From: Porogramme epimiltina
Taxonomy: Eukaryota; Basidiomycota; Agaricomycetes; Polyporales; Polyporaceae
Assembly (NCBI GenBank): GCA_900155495.1
Contig: FTLJ01000164.1
Coordinates: 1-64,000 of the forward strand
DNA: 64,000 nt
Direction of reading: 5' to 3'
Shown here: piece after piece, positions 1 through 10,950 of the stretch
How the letters are laid out: each line of letters begins with the position of its first letter
Numbering within the stretch: position 1 is the stretch's first letter
The notes under the pieces: generated by a model
Databases searched by the model: none
What the model saw: the letters and a program-made list of their open reading frames with translations, nothing else
Told to the model about the DNA's origin: nothing
Translations under genes and position numbers: made by a program

Positions 1-1
1 G

Positions 2-418
2 CGCACCCGCCGCACGCGCGCGGCGGACGTCGACGCGGGCGGGCGGAGGGGCGCGCTTGCGCACCCGGACGACCCGGACGAGTTCTTGCCGCGGTACGAC
101 GACAAGGACGTGCTGCCGCGGTACCAGGACGTCGAGCAGGTGCCTAGTGGGAGCCGGATGGACTCGCTCAGGGGGTTGGTGGGAAGGGTGTCTGGTGGGA
201 GCGGGAGGGGGGAGAGTGCGGGGGTTGGGGATACGATTCCGCTGGTGCATCGGTCTCCCCCGGGTGCGAGCACGACGACGCTGGGCGAGCACCAGGAGAT
301 GTCGGCTATGGGCTCGCATGATGGACATGTTGTGAACGTGAGGGAGGGGGAGCAGGATGGACTGGACGTTTCGGCTTCACGACCTCCTTCACGACCTCAC
401 GCCCCTTCGTCTTCTTAG
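2..418 (+). CDS. 3' end of an unrecognised gene (partial)
   Basis: The reading frame is open from the left window edge to a TAG at 416-418, so this is the C-terminal tail of a gene that begins outside the window. About 138 residues are visible. The tail is rich in Asp, Arg, Pro, Ser and Gly and carries a doubled acidic and tyrosine motif (LPRYDDKDVLPRYQ) around residues 29-42 of the visible part. Low-complexity tails of this kind are often the cytoplasmic ends of fungal membrane or adaptor proteins, but nothing visible proves that. I do not recognise the family. Coding is supported only by the long open frame in GC-rich sequence, so confidence is moderate. Confidence 0.45.
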   Translation, partial: RTRRTRAADVDAGGRRGALAHPDDPDEFLPRYDDKDVLPRYQDVEQVPSGSRMDSLRGLVGRVSGGSGRGESAGVGDTIPLVHRSPPGASTTTLGEHQEMSAMGSHDGHVVNVREGEQDGLDVSASRPPSRPHAPSSS

Positions 419-1160
419 TGAGTCTTCCGGTCACTCTCCAGTGATGCTATGCTGATGATGACCATTGCAGAATCACTTACGTCTTCTGTACTGTTGTTAC
501 CCACCACTACCACGCGTGGTATACCAAGACACGCACACCGTTAAAGTATCGTTAACCTCGCTGTTGTCATGCTCTACTTGCTGTATCATACGTGTGATAT
601 ATGCTGCTTTATAGGACTTTTATCCTGCACACTACCTACCATGCTGCTCGCAAGTTTTCAGAAAGACGTCGCTCCTCAAATATGACGTCATTTATCGCGT
701 AAGCGCCCCCAGAAGGAGGCTTCAAACTCAAGTCTTGTAGCCAATTCAAGCCCAAAGAAGCGCTGATTATGAATGCTGCCCCGCCCACTGTGGAACAGCA
801 CTGTGCCGGGCAGTCGCAGCAGACCCGCTCGTGCGTAGACTCATTGCGCCATGTGTACATCGAAGAGTGCAAGCATGCGCTTCAGTGGTGACGTGTTCCA
901 CCGCCCCCCAAGAAGTGTAATGACTGACGATGCTGTGGTGAACAGGCTCGTCACCACGCGGGCATAGTTGTGACTCTGGCCCCACACGTACCCACATCTT
1001 GGATGTCTTGGACCGACGTCATACTATACCGCGAAGGTTATAAGATCGTTGGGATCCAGCTTCATTGGCCCACAGCGAAACACACATTCACCGTCAACTC
1101 GTAACACAACACTCAACACTCACTTCGTATCTACACACACCTAATCACCTCACACCAATC
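419..1160. other. Intergenic region, 3' flank of one gene and promoter of the next
   Basis: No convincing gene. The short minus-strand open frames at 636-997 have no recognisable content. The right end holds the promoter and a CA/CT-rich 5' leader of the CsbD-like gene. Confidence 0.5.
1038..1044 (+). promoter_or_regulatory. TATA-like box of the CsbD-like gene
   Basis: TTATAAG lies about 120 nt upstream of the ATG at 1161 and is followed by an A/C-rich leader typical of fungal 5' untranslated regions. Assignment is by position and sequence only. Confidence 0.45.
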
Positions 1161-1605
1161 ATGTCTTCCAACGATAACCAGAGCCCAAAGTACGTCCCCT
1201 ACCTTCCCCCCCTTCTGCACTGCTATACTCACCGCCCGCCCCGTCCACAGCAAGACGACCGGCCAGCTCCACTCGCTCAAAGGCATCGCCGTCGAGGGCG
1301 TCGGCAACGCGACCGGCTGGACGGACTGGCAGACGTCCGGCCGCGACGAGCACGCGCGCGGCGAGGCCGAGTACCGCGCCGCGCAGGCGCAGGGCTACGC
1401 CGAGGGCGCGCGGGACCGCCTCGGCGGGCGCAAGGACGCCGTCGTCGGCGCGCTTTCGGGGGACCGCGAGCAGGAGGCTGCGGGTGAGTGCTGTGTTTGG
1501 GCTGGCTTTGCTGGGGGTGGGGGCGCTGACGGGGGGTGATTCGGCCTAGGCAACGTGCGGAGGGACAAGGGGCAGGTGCGGCAGGACGTGAACCGCCCGG
1601 AGTAG
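1161..1605 (+). CDS. CsbD-like protein (mismatched base pair / cruciform DNA recognition type)
   Basis: Three exons, 1161-1189, 1251-1483 and 1550-1605, joined by introns with GTACGT..CACAG and GTGAGT..CCTAG ends, give a 105-residue protein. The sequence is Gly/Gln/Lys/Asp-rich and fits the fungal CsbD-like proteins annotated as mismatched base pair and cruciform DNA recognition proteins: an N-terminal TTGQLHSLKG segment, a central EHARGEAEYRAAQAQGYAEG stretch, the repeated-unit signature GRKDAVVGALSGDREQEAAG and a final DKGQVRQDVN. CsbD proteins are small, hydrophilic and largely disordered, and are often stress-induced. Fungal members were named for binding cruciform DNA. All three exons keep one frame, and the length is normal for the family. 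It has no evident functional link to its neighbours. Confidence 0.88.
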
Positions 1606-2762
1606 AAGCTTTCCAAAGTTGGAGTTTATCGAAGTTGGCCCGGCTCAGGAAGAGAACGCAGTCGTTACGCCCAATTGTATCCATAGATGTATGAAGTATC
1701 ATGACGACGGGGTCTCCCCCACGACTTATTATCTCTAGTGATTGTGTCTCTGTTGTTGTGCGCTGGCCGCCTCGCATCTTTGAGAACACCGAGCGCGACG
1801 AGGAAGTTTGAAGACGATTGTCTCACATTGACAAAAAGGTCGCAATGCGCGCACACAACAGAGCTGAATCCCAAAAGGTAAGAGGGTGGATTTCCCGAGA
1901 GAGCATGTCGCGTACGGATACAAGTGAACAGCAGCCCCGAAGGCTCTAACACACCAGCAACCCTAGTACAGTAGAAAGTCTACGTAAAAGCAGGAGTGTC
2001 GCGCGCGAAGAATACAACAACAAAGGCATAGGAATGTGGTAAGAAAAAGGTCGGCAAGTCCGTATGGCATCTGTCTGGCCAAGCATCCGGAGCCGCCTGC
2101 GCTCGGGTGGCCCTCGCGAGTGTATCGATACAGCGTCCGCCCGCCTCCCCTCTCCCTCCCTACTCGCTAGCGGTCACGGCGAAACATAATTCGAATGGTT
2201 TTGTGGGGTTGGGTAGGGTGGAGTCGGTGGGGCAGGAAGAAGAAAAGGGGGCGGTTGGTGAGAATGTCGGATGGATAATTTACAGCGCATGGGGGGCGGT
2301 GTGGCAATGCTACATGTCGAAGCCTTAAGGCAATCATGGGGGTCGTCGAGGTCGGAGAACGGGGGCGAAGAACGAGGGTGGGCGCGCGCGCCGACGGGCG
2401 AGCCTGGGGGTGCTCGGCCGGGGCGTGGGAATATAGGGGCGGGCCGTGCGAGAACGAAGGTACGCGGCGCCGCGCGGAGCGTGTGGAGGGTGGGAAGGCG
2501 GGTGGAAGTGGTGGGGGGCGATGAGGGGCGAGGTGGGATGTCGCGGAGATGAAGGCGGGGGTCGCGCGATTACGGAGTTGGTCGCGGTAGATTTGGTGAG
2601 ACGCGGATAGGGGGCACTCCTTGACAGAGGCGTGTCCTGGCCGTGCGCGCGGCGTTCGGCTGAAGGATACCAGTCAGCATCGAGCCGAGGACGTAAGGCG
2701 ACGCGCGGATGAAGTGCTCACCTGGTACGAAAGCGCCGCGCGCGGGCGTGATGGTGGGGCGT
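1606..2762. other. Intergenic region between the CsbD-like gene and the minus-strand pheromone gene
   Basis: I see no recognisable gene. The part from 2200 to 2560 is G-rich on the plus strand with short open frames of skewed composition (Gly, Arg, Trp), as expected by chance in such DNA. It presumably holds the 3' untranslated regions of the two flanking genes, which converge here. Confidence 0.5.
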
Positions 2763-2894
2763 TCAAGCGATGACGCACGAGGCGTGGCTGGTGCTGGTGG
2801 CAAGCCGCTCGTGGTCCGTGAAGTCGAACTCCTGTGTCGACGTCGCGGGCTCCTCGGCGGGGACGGGAGAGGCGATGGTGAAAAACGCGTCCAT
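2763..2894 (-). CDS. Mating pheromone precursor with CVIA CaaX box
   Basis: A single-exon minus-strand ORF of 43 residues, start codon at 2894 and TGA at 2763-2765. It begins MDAFFTIASPVP, has an acidic middle, then a Glu-Arg pair (residues 29-30) followed by LATSTSHASC and a CaaX box, CVIA, at the very end. This is the layout of basidiomycete lipopeptide pheromone precursors: an N-terminal pro-region starting MD.F, cleavage after the ER/charged pair, and farnesylation and carboxymethylation of the CaaX cysteine. The predicted mature peptide is LATSTSHASC. The secreted factor would act on a STE3-type receptor of a compatible mate. The gene at 5136-5325 encodes a related peptide, which strongly supports the call. 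It lies inside larger chance frames on both strands, and gene finders commonly miss such small genes. Confidence 0.88.
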   Translation of the reverse strand: MDAFFTIASPVPAEEPATSTQEFDFTDHERLATSTSHASCVIA

Positions 2895-3020
2895 TGCAGA
2901 TGGTGGTGCGGCGCTGCTGCAAGTGCGGATGCGTGTGCAGGTGTGCGGGAGAGCGCGCAGGAGGCAAGGGCTGGAAAGCAGAGGACGGATTCGCTACCGC
3001 CTCCCGACGACCCGGTCGTC

Positions 3021-3029
3021 CTTATATCC
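3021..3029 (-). promoter_or_regulatory. TATA-like box of the minus-strand pheromone gene
   Basis: On the minus strand the sequence reads GGATATAAG, about 130 nt upstream of the pheromone start codon at 2894. Supported by position and sequence only. Confidence 0.4.
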
Positions 3030-3449
3030 TTGCGTAAGGCTCTAAAGAAGCGGCCCGTGAGCGGAACGGCGCGGGAGGGATTGCAGACAGGCACCTACCG
3101 AATCCGCGACGAGACAATAGTGCAGTTGCGCGCCGAGCCACGTTCCCGCTGAACATTGCTCGGGGGCACACGCGAGCGCGGGCGCGCCTGAACGCATCAG
3201 GATGTCGTTGCCAGCCCGGGCGGATGTCAGGAACACCCAATTGTGTGTGCACATCTGGGCGCGAGGCGGTGGCTGGGTGCGCTCCGACGCCGCAAACGAC
3301 TTGGCTCGCCGAGACGTCGCTTGCATGTTTAGCAATGCGAATGCTGAAGCTCGATCGTCACTGTTATAACACGCGGGGACCTCGTAAGGGGACGAAGATG
3401 AGGCGGTTTGCGGTGACGAGACTCACTTGAACGGTCTGCCGACCCTACG

Positions 3450-4301
3450 CCCGAAATACACCCAGACGTCACACATTATTATGTCCCACGAGACGCGTCA
3501 ATGCAGCCGACGGCAGAGGACGGCACACTATTGTCTTGAGTGAACCACGGTCACTATTCGTCACGGCGCGTGTGCTTTGCTGTGGACAGCATAGCTTGAT
3601 ACAGAGGGCGGCACGTATTCGGCGGACTAGATTGAGTGTCGATACACACGAAGTCAGCATCCCGAGGACCATCGAGGTTGCAAGGCCCACGGCGGCGCCG
3701 CAGGCAGCAGCGAGGCGTACCTTTCCATTCGTGACGTTGCATAGATTCACCAGTGGCGAGGGGAAGCCGTGTGTGCCGCTGCCGTGCAAAACAAAAAGAA
3801 CAGGCGCCCAGGAAGAGAGGTATGCTGAATGAAGACCACTCTTGCCGTATTCGGCATGTGCAAGTTATTCCGGGCTAATCGGGACGCAGGGGTGGCAAAA
3901 GGGTTCGGCATTCTTATTGTCAATGTCGGATACGTAGTGAGTGGAGGAACAGCCGCGCTATGTTTGGGTGGGGACGTTAGCAAGAGGAAATGACATGACT
4001 GCGAGAACTTGACGTACCGGATGATGCTGGAGAGCCGAGCGGAACTGGAGGATGTCACCAGCTCTTCAGGATCCGAATGCTAGCGGCAACACGTTGAGCA
4101 CCGATATCGCCGTGATGTGGGGACATGACGTCGAGTAAAAGCGCCCTACAAACATGCCTCAGATGACAAGAAAGATGTAAGACACGGAGGGAAGAGGCCA
4201 TACCTCGTATTAGGGGCATATGCGAATGCACGGCTGCATATATTTCCTTGCTTGTTGTGAGCGAGATAGAGCCGAAGCCCACCAGCACCCCCAAAACCCA
4301 T
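3450..4301 (-). other. Possible spliced membrane-protein gene or gene remnant
   Basis: On the minus strand one frame around 3480-3860 reads a plausible membrane helix (GLATSMVLGMLTSCVSTLNL) followed by basic residues. Upstream segments bounded by good splice signals lie at 4202-4294 and 4070-4145. I could not join them into one convincing open protein, and none of the STE3 landmarks are present: no PLPWH-type first loop, no WCDIST-like segment. It may be a broken or highly spliced gene, or chance. The rest of the stretch between the two pheromone genes (2895-5135) holds nothing else I recognise. Confidence 0.25.
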
Positions 4302-4961
4302 CAACGGCCGCCGAGATCCTCAAACACAGCTCCAAGGTGTGAACTTGGCTGGCACCGAGGGAAGCTGAGCTCAAGCATTACTTAATATTGCGTGCCAGGT
4401 GAGTACATGAGTCAGAGACGGACATACATTGCTTCCGCAAACTCATCTCGCTCATCTTATCACCTTGGGGACTCCGTGCTGCGCGAGACGCACCCTACAC
4501 AATTGGGTGAGCGCTTCTTCCCAAGTCAATGTCGCGATAGTAGCGGCACTAGGGAACACACCGTTTCGTGACCCTGGGCCATCAGAGTGATGATGCCTTG
4601 ATATATGAGGACTTATGGTAAGGCTTGACGAGCCTTGCGCTGGAGGCTACAGCGCATGTTGCGTTCCACGCCGTCCGCGACGCCGCTTTCGGAGTGTCGC
4701 CTGTGGGTGAAGGATGTCAGAACTAATGCGCCTGGATATGTGGTCTCGGAGCAATGACCCGGATCCGGACATGAGACAACCGCGCGCAGCACAGGGAGAG
4801 AATTAGAGCACCACCCAACATCCGCTCATCCGAGTCTTCTGAGACCGGCTCAAGCGCGCTCCGCTTTCGTTCCAACCTGTCATTGTGGCCCTAGGCCTCG
4901 TGCCCGAGGAGGCGGTACGCCGTTACGGCCCTCCTCCGTGCGATTTGCGACAAGGTTGACA

Positions 4962-4968
4962 TATAAAA
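4962..4968 (+). promoter_or_regulatory. TATA box of the plus-strand pheromone gene
   Basis: TATAAAA lies about 170 nt upstream of the ATG at 5136 and is followed by a C/T-rich leader with many CTCC and CACC runs, typical of highly expressed fungal genes. Confidence 0.55.
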
Positions 4969-5135
4969 CGATCGTGTCTTGGGACGATAGGGGTTCCCTC
5001 CCAACACAACACATCCTACACCTCCACCGTCCTACGCCACCTAAGCAATCGCCGCCGTCCTTCTCGCTCTCCTTCGCATCCGAGACACAGCGCATTCGAT
5101 ATTCACTCACCTCGATCGACTCGCCCAATAACGTT

Positions 5136-5325
5136 ATGGACGAGTTCAACTTCGTCATCGCGCCCCCTGTCCCCGTCGACGCGCCTCAGCCTGGAGTTGA
5201 GGACGATCTTGTTAACGGGGAACGCTTGGCGACCCAGACGTCGCACGCGACATGTTGTACCATCGCCTGGTGAGTCGACAGCTTTGCATGCCTTCGAGGG
5301 GTCATCACTAACAAGCAGCTGTAGA
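5136..5325 (+). CDS. Mating pheromone precursor; stop codon created by splicing
   Basis: The ATG at 5136 opens a short protein beginning MDEFNFVIAPPVP, with an acidic middle, an Glu-Arg pair at residues 29-30 and then LATQTSHATCCTIA, clearly related to the minus-strand pheromone at 2763-2894. Read straight through, the frame ends CTIA-W-stop at 5273, and the extra Trp would bury the CaaX box. An intron of 55 nt, 5270-5324, with a GTGAGT donor, a CACTAAC branch site at about 5306-5312 and a CTGTAG acceptor, would join TG (5268-5269) to A (5325). This makes TGA directly after the alanine and gives a 44-residue precursor ending exactly in CTIA. The mature peptide would be LATQTSHATC plus the CaaX cysteine. 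Precursor identity is known-family recognition plus paralogy. The splice-made stop is my inference. A second acceptor at 5318 would instead extend the frame. Confidence 0.85.
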
Positions 5326-6172
5326 AGGGTAGCTCGACGCACCTTCGTCACGAGACGTCGCGGTCACGACTCACGACCCCAACGATTCGCCATCATCCTT
5401 GGGTGAATATACCCAATGCCGCCTCACCGCGCCCGCCCACTACCATCCGAAGTGCCCTTCACGTCCTGCGGGACATCGCGCCCTACGCCCACCACTTTCG
5501 TTTGGCTATCGTTATCCATTCACGTTCGTTTCCTATTTTATTATTGATATAAGTAGCTGGTCTGCATGATGGGGTCGGAGAGACGAACCATTACGAGAGG
5601 AGCCCATCGGACATTAGAGCAGCGGACTATCGTTTTGTTGTATTGTATCGAGCGTATACTGAATACAGCACATAATATGCCCACAGAGACGTCGAACTTG
5701 TGCGAGCGAAAGGATGTCCCCTACGCATATGACTCTTAGGAAGCAATAACTGATATAGAGGGATGCGACATACCTGGACTTATCTAGGCCAGACAGACGC
5801 TAATCAAGACTCTATTCGAACGAAGGGCTGTAGCGCCTTCGCCATCGTTGTTGTAGGCTTCCTAGGGAGAATATCTTCTTAAGATCAACTGGCACAGCAA
5901 AGATAGTTGAAGAAGCATGGATAGCGTAGAGTGCGTGGTGCGGCGTAGAGATGATACTGGTATTAGTGCACAGTGGCTCAGATCCGAGGGCGTTCGGTTG
6001 GTCATCGGCAAATGCCGACAGTGCTCGGGCGGGAAAGCGGACACGGCGGCGCTGAGTCTTGGCACCGCCAGGGTACTAGGACTGGCACCGCCGTCTTTGC
6101 CATCATGATGCGACATGGACAACCTGGCTTTGCCGCAAAGAGTCTCCACATATGACCCAAGTATCCCAGGCT
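5326..6172. other. Intergenic region
   Basis: No recognisable gene. The overlapping open frames at 5862-6155 on both strands have no family resemblance. The right end probably contains the promoter of the WD40 gene. Confidence 0.45.
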
Positions 6173-9100
6173 ATGTCATCTTTCCTGTCCACATTGTCGT
6201 CTTCGAAGCACTGCATGCCAAGGAAGACGGATCAGCAACTTCGCCGAGGTATATGTAGTGCACAGTGTATTTGAGTTCAGGGTGTATGAACCCACATGCT
6301 CGAACGCTCTAGCGTTGTCCTCTGTGCTTATACTAATGTGAGTGCGATGTTCCTTCAAAATGTACTTCCTAACCGTGTGGCAGCCTAAGCAGTGAACGCT
6401 CGTTGCTTCATGGAGTTCCAAGACAGACGTAGGCCCTTCATCATTGTCAACAGCGAACGGTCCCGCTGACTCCTTGTGATCCTTTGTGTAGAGCACGGCG
6501 GACGAACGCGCAAGGAGATCTTGCGGGGACTGCTCGACGCTCTGACCGAGCTGAGCCGGGAGGACGAGGCAGACTTTCCAAATAGTGAGCTCTCACCCTG
6601 CACCCGCAGACTTGTGAAAAGTGCTCAGATGCTCTTGATTACAGAGGTTTCCCTACAATCGCGCCTTAGCGAGCCAACCAGTAAGTGACATCGGGTGTTA
6701 AGTGCCAAGAGAAGCCTTATCTCATCCTCTATATTCTGCAGTACCGTTGCCAGATGTACGCGCTGTAAATATCAGCTCAAAGGACTACTTTCAATTTGAA
6801 CGGTGAGAGCTCATGGCTATTCACATCACACACCATTGATGATCTCGCTCTTCTAGGGAGACATTAAATCTCGAAAGAAAGGTACATAAACACGTCTGAC
6901 GTTCCCAAATTGTGCACACAAAGTTAAGCTCATGCCTCATCCTTAGCTCCATGACTTCGCAATAGCAGCCAATCAACTAGGCTGCTCCGTTGGCATCCTC
7001 CTTGGCGTGTACATGCTTCGATGCAGTCTTACGCAGATCCTCTCGCTCTTCAGAGAGAATGCGGCGGATCTGTTCCCCGAGAAGATTAGGCATCGTAAAC
7101 CATCTACATCCACGGGAGGCTCTCCAGATTTGGCTACGGAGTCGACTTGGCCCCCAACGGCCGGCCTCTCTATCAACAACCTTTTGGCGCCGCGCCCCAT
7201 CGCGGATCCTGAAGTCAACAGCAGCTTATTCCCCGATCACATGAGGTTCTTTGCTCAGAATCTCTCTAAATTCGCGGAAGCTCTCGGGGAGTATGGACCG
7301 GAGTTTGAAGACGAAGCTTTCAAAGCCGCCATAGCATCGCTGCAGGGTAACATTGAGGCGAGTCTCCACCCCTTTCCGGGTTATCCGCGAGCCGTCACTG
7401 ACTCTAAAACATCTTCTTTAGTATCAGAGCGCTTGTATGGCCGAATTCAAACGTACGTACAGGACTATCAAACGCTTACGCCAATGCCTCATTGCTCTAT
7501 CTATCATCCTCTATCAGGGGATGAGAGCGGTTCCAAACCCGCCGTTAAGAGGTTGATTTACGACATGAGCGGGGAAATCGCCCTCCAGATAAACTCTGTA
7601 GCGGATTTCTTACCAGAATTCACCAAAGGTTTGTCGTCCGGTACATCTACACCACATACGCCATATTGAGTTCCTGATGGCAGACATTGAGCACGTCTTA
7701 TTCGCCCAGAACCATGACGTAGGCACCCTGCAAAGTCTCTCGACGGTAGCGACCTTCTTCTCTGGCGTCACGGCGACGACGCTTCAGTTCTCTTTCGGCG
7801 CACACGATGGCGCGCTAGAGAACGCGGTGAACTCGTTTTGGTTTACATCATTGGTACTCAGCATCAGCGCTGCAGTGAGCAGTCTCTTGGCCGTCACCTG
7901 GAAACAATCGTCGTAGTATGTGAAACTCAACTATCCCCCCCCTATAACAATATCTGATGGAACTTGCAGTCGATCTCCACGCGCCGACGTCCCTTGGCTT
8001 GTGTCGGCGTTCCTCAAGAACTCTCCCCTTTACTTTCTGGTCATATCGATAGCATGCTTCTCGGTTGGTCTCATCCTGTTTGCGTTTTCGTCAAACCAAG
8101 TGAGTTGGTTCTCTGAGGCTCATCTCTCCTACGCTTCTTCCTACCACTTACGCCTCGCCACGTCACATAGCATCCCGTAACATTGGCTCTCACTACGGCC
8201 TTCTCCTCAGGCAGCATCATGGGGATCACCGGGGTAGCAGCGTGGGTAACCTTAGAAAGATGGGCGTTTGGGCGATACCACGGCGCGAAGCGCGCCATCC
8301 AGGTGCTCGGCGAGTTCAAGCATTTACTTATGGATGCACTATTTTATCAGCCGCCCACAAAAGGTACGCATACACAACCAATATAGATCTATAGACATGA
8401 CGTTGACGGGAATGCGATGCCAGATATTGAGCACGGAAACCCTCCTCTCGCTCATCAAACGAATGCACCACCGGTGTCACCTGCAATACCCCTCCGCCGG
8501 GCCCCGCGAGTCCCTGTTAACGCGAAGGAGAAGCCTGCAGATGTCATGTTCAAGCCTAAGCAGCACAGGCAGGAGTGGGACGTCGATCTTGCAGTGTTCC
8601 GGATGGACACTCAAGCCGACTCTCCGAACAACGGGGACGACAACTTCGTGTCGGAGCTCGAAGACATGCAAAGACATTTGCACACCGTGGAGCAGCTGCG
8701 GGTGTGCGACGTCAAGGCGAACATCCTACCTCCGGTAGTACGATCGATGCAGTTCTCTCCGCGAGGAGACTTGCTTGTCGTATGCGGGTGAGCTGCATCA
8801 CGCTCTGCAGGGTGTTCCTTCCGTTAAGATGATCCTTCTTGTGTAGAGGGGACTGGGCGCCGTGGTGGGCGCTGTTCAACCTTGATAACGTAAGTCTAAT
8901 GCGAGTACTAGCATTGTGAAACCAGCGGCTGAGGACTAAACTTAGGACACGCGGACCTGGTACAAAAGCGTCTTTCGGTATCACGAAAGTGTTCACGGGG
9001 CTACATGGTAGGTTTTATGCGACTCTTTCTGCGAATGCACTGACATATCCCTCACAGGTCTCCGAGCGGGAATCGCTTACTCCTGCGTACTAAAGAAACT

Positions 9101-10388
9101 GTTGAAATCTGGTCGATCAGCGTGGAAGCGTGGTCAACAGTGAGATTGCTCAAAAATCATCCCTGATCGGTATAACTAGCCTCATGTCTAACAACAGAGT
9201 GTTGAATGCGAGATGGAGTTCAACCATGATAGCCTCAAATCAGCTCGGTCCATTGCATGGTGTACGGATGAGCAAGGTAGGCTGATAAGCAGAACAGCAG
9301 AGAATCGCGGCTAACAGAAGTCACAGGAATCTTGGTGGCCAAAGACAACACTCTCATGAGACTGGTACGACCAAATTCATGATCAGGTCGTCCCTGCCGT
9401 TGACCCAGATAAATTTTCCCATTTTATCACTACTAGGACCTGGAAAAGAAAGAGCTGGACAGTTTCGTTTTCGATAATGGCGTGACCTTGACCAAGATTC
9501 TAGCCATCCCGAGCACTCATGAACAAATATTGTGCGTCGGCATGGAGGGAGAGGCGCAAAATGGAGTGCTCATAGGTACATTGTACGCGTCATGCTCGGA
9601 GATTTACCGACAAACGTTTCACCCAATTCCAGCGTGCAATATAGGGGGCACTGAATGGCAAATCGAAAGGTGCGTCGCTCGGTCGCGGGTCGTAAGAGTG
9701 TAGTGATTAATCTATAACACCGTCCAGTCGTGTATCTGTACCATACACTGTCCACGATCTCGTACTATCAAGGAACGGCCGCCTTGGTTTGATCAGTCAC
9801 ATGGAGAAGGAGAACGTGAGTCTATCCCCTAGAGACTATTTACACGTGAACTTACATATCTGCAGGCGACTTCTCAGCTCCTCCGCCTCACCAGGCCCTC
9901 TGACACTGAGCAGTGCATCGCACTTATCCTAAGCCGGTCCTACAAGAACAGGACAATGGAGAACACGACCAGCGTGACTCCTAGCACCTTCGGCGGTCGC
10001 AACGAAGAGCTGGTGATGTGTGCCGGGGCGGGTAAGCACAAGTTCCCATATCTAGGCTCAATGCACACTCACGTGGCCCGACGGTGCGTTCAACCCCTCA
10101 GCCGGGGACATACGAATATGGCAACGTCAGTCCGGGGCGTTCCTCCACCATATACCCGCACCTCACACGCCCGAGAACACGGAGTTGCTCCGACGCCCCA
10201 GCCCCGTCTGCGTCACGTCTACAATCCTCGAGTACCTCCCATCGAGCTTGATTGTCGCGGCGGGGCACACTGGCGGGTTCGTCAGCGTTTGGATGGCCCC
10301 AATCGACGCTGATTCCGCGGATGACGCATCGCATCGCGGCGCTGTAGTTGAACCTCAGCGGGTGGAGGCAGGAGTAGGCTCAGCTTAG
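6173..10388 (+). CDS. Membrane-anchored WD40-repeat protein, many exons
   Basis: From an acceptor at 6491 a continuous set of about 19 exons can be followed to the TAG at 10386-10388, giving about 944 residues: 6492-6584, 6645-6680, 6742-6802, 6857-6881, 6947-7628, 7684-7915, 7970-8099, 8171-8363, 8424-8787, then ten shorter exons, the last 10102-10388. The first part is soluble and helical. The middle has several membrane helices (ATFFSGVTATTLQFSF, FWFTSLVLSISAAVSSLLAV, LYFLVISIACFSVGLILFAF). The C-terminal half has WD40-type blades (RSMQFSPRGDLLVVCG, RSIAWCTDE, GDIRIWQRQSG, AAGHTGGFVSVW). This matches a family common in Agaricomycetes whose role is unknown. A beta-propeller tethered to a membrane suggests a scaffold. 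The true start is unresolved. ATG at 6173 is a candidate, but the 5' exons between 6173 and 6491 do not join cleanly. Confidence 0.75.
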
Positions 10389-10950
10389 AGCGCTGATCGG
10401 TGAGATATCCATTATCCCCTGGTCCTCGTGGAAGGTGATACCCACGTCGGAAGGTCACTTACTGTAACATTCCTTAAAGTTTCGCATACATGGGTTCCTA
10501 TTGATACTACATAAGATAGTTGATGGCTACACAGCCGATTCGTGCTCGTCTACTGTGACAGCGTGGCCCCTGTGCGGGAGAAGCTCCTAGGTTTTAGTGA
10601 GAACAATTGCAAAGTTGTAGCGACAGTGGAGTCCCCCGGCAGCCGCGCACTATCATACTCATGCAGGCAACGATGGAACGGAGAAGGCTGCGCTCAAGAA
10701 GCTAGTCCGTGAAAACGGGTAGAGGCTAGGCTGTATATGAGACTAGTTCCGGAGGCGTATACGCTGCTACGAGTGCCCACGCCGACGACTCATCATGGTT
10801 GGCGGCCATGGAGAAACTTCCTTGAAGCGTCCAGCACTGGTTGTTCCCTCGAGTCCCTGAGGGACTTCGGTATATGTAGCTTTCCAGACTTTCCGCTTTC
10901 ACTTCAAACTATGTATGATACATGAGCAACAATAATACATTGCCACACCG
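10389..10950. other. Intergenic region between convergent genes
   Basis: Nothing recognisable. It presumably holds the two 3' untranslated regions of the WD40 gene and the minus-strand F-box gene. Confidence 0.5.

Noticed and set aside
3450..4301. STE3-type pheromone receptor between the pheromone genes
   Set aside because: Expected at such a locus, but none of the receptor's conserved segments could be found in any frame or spliced combination tried.
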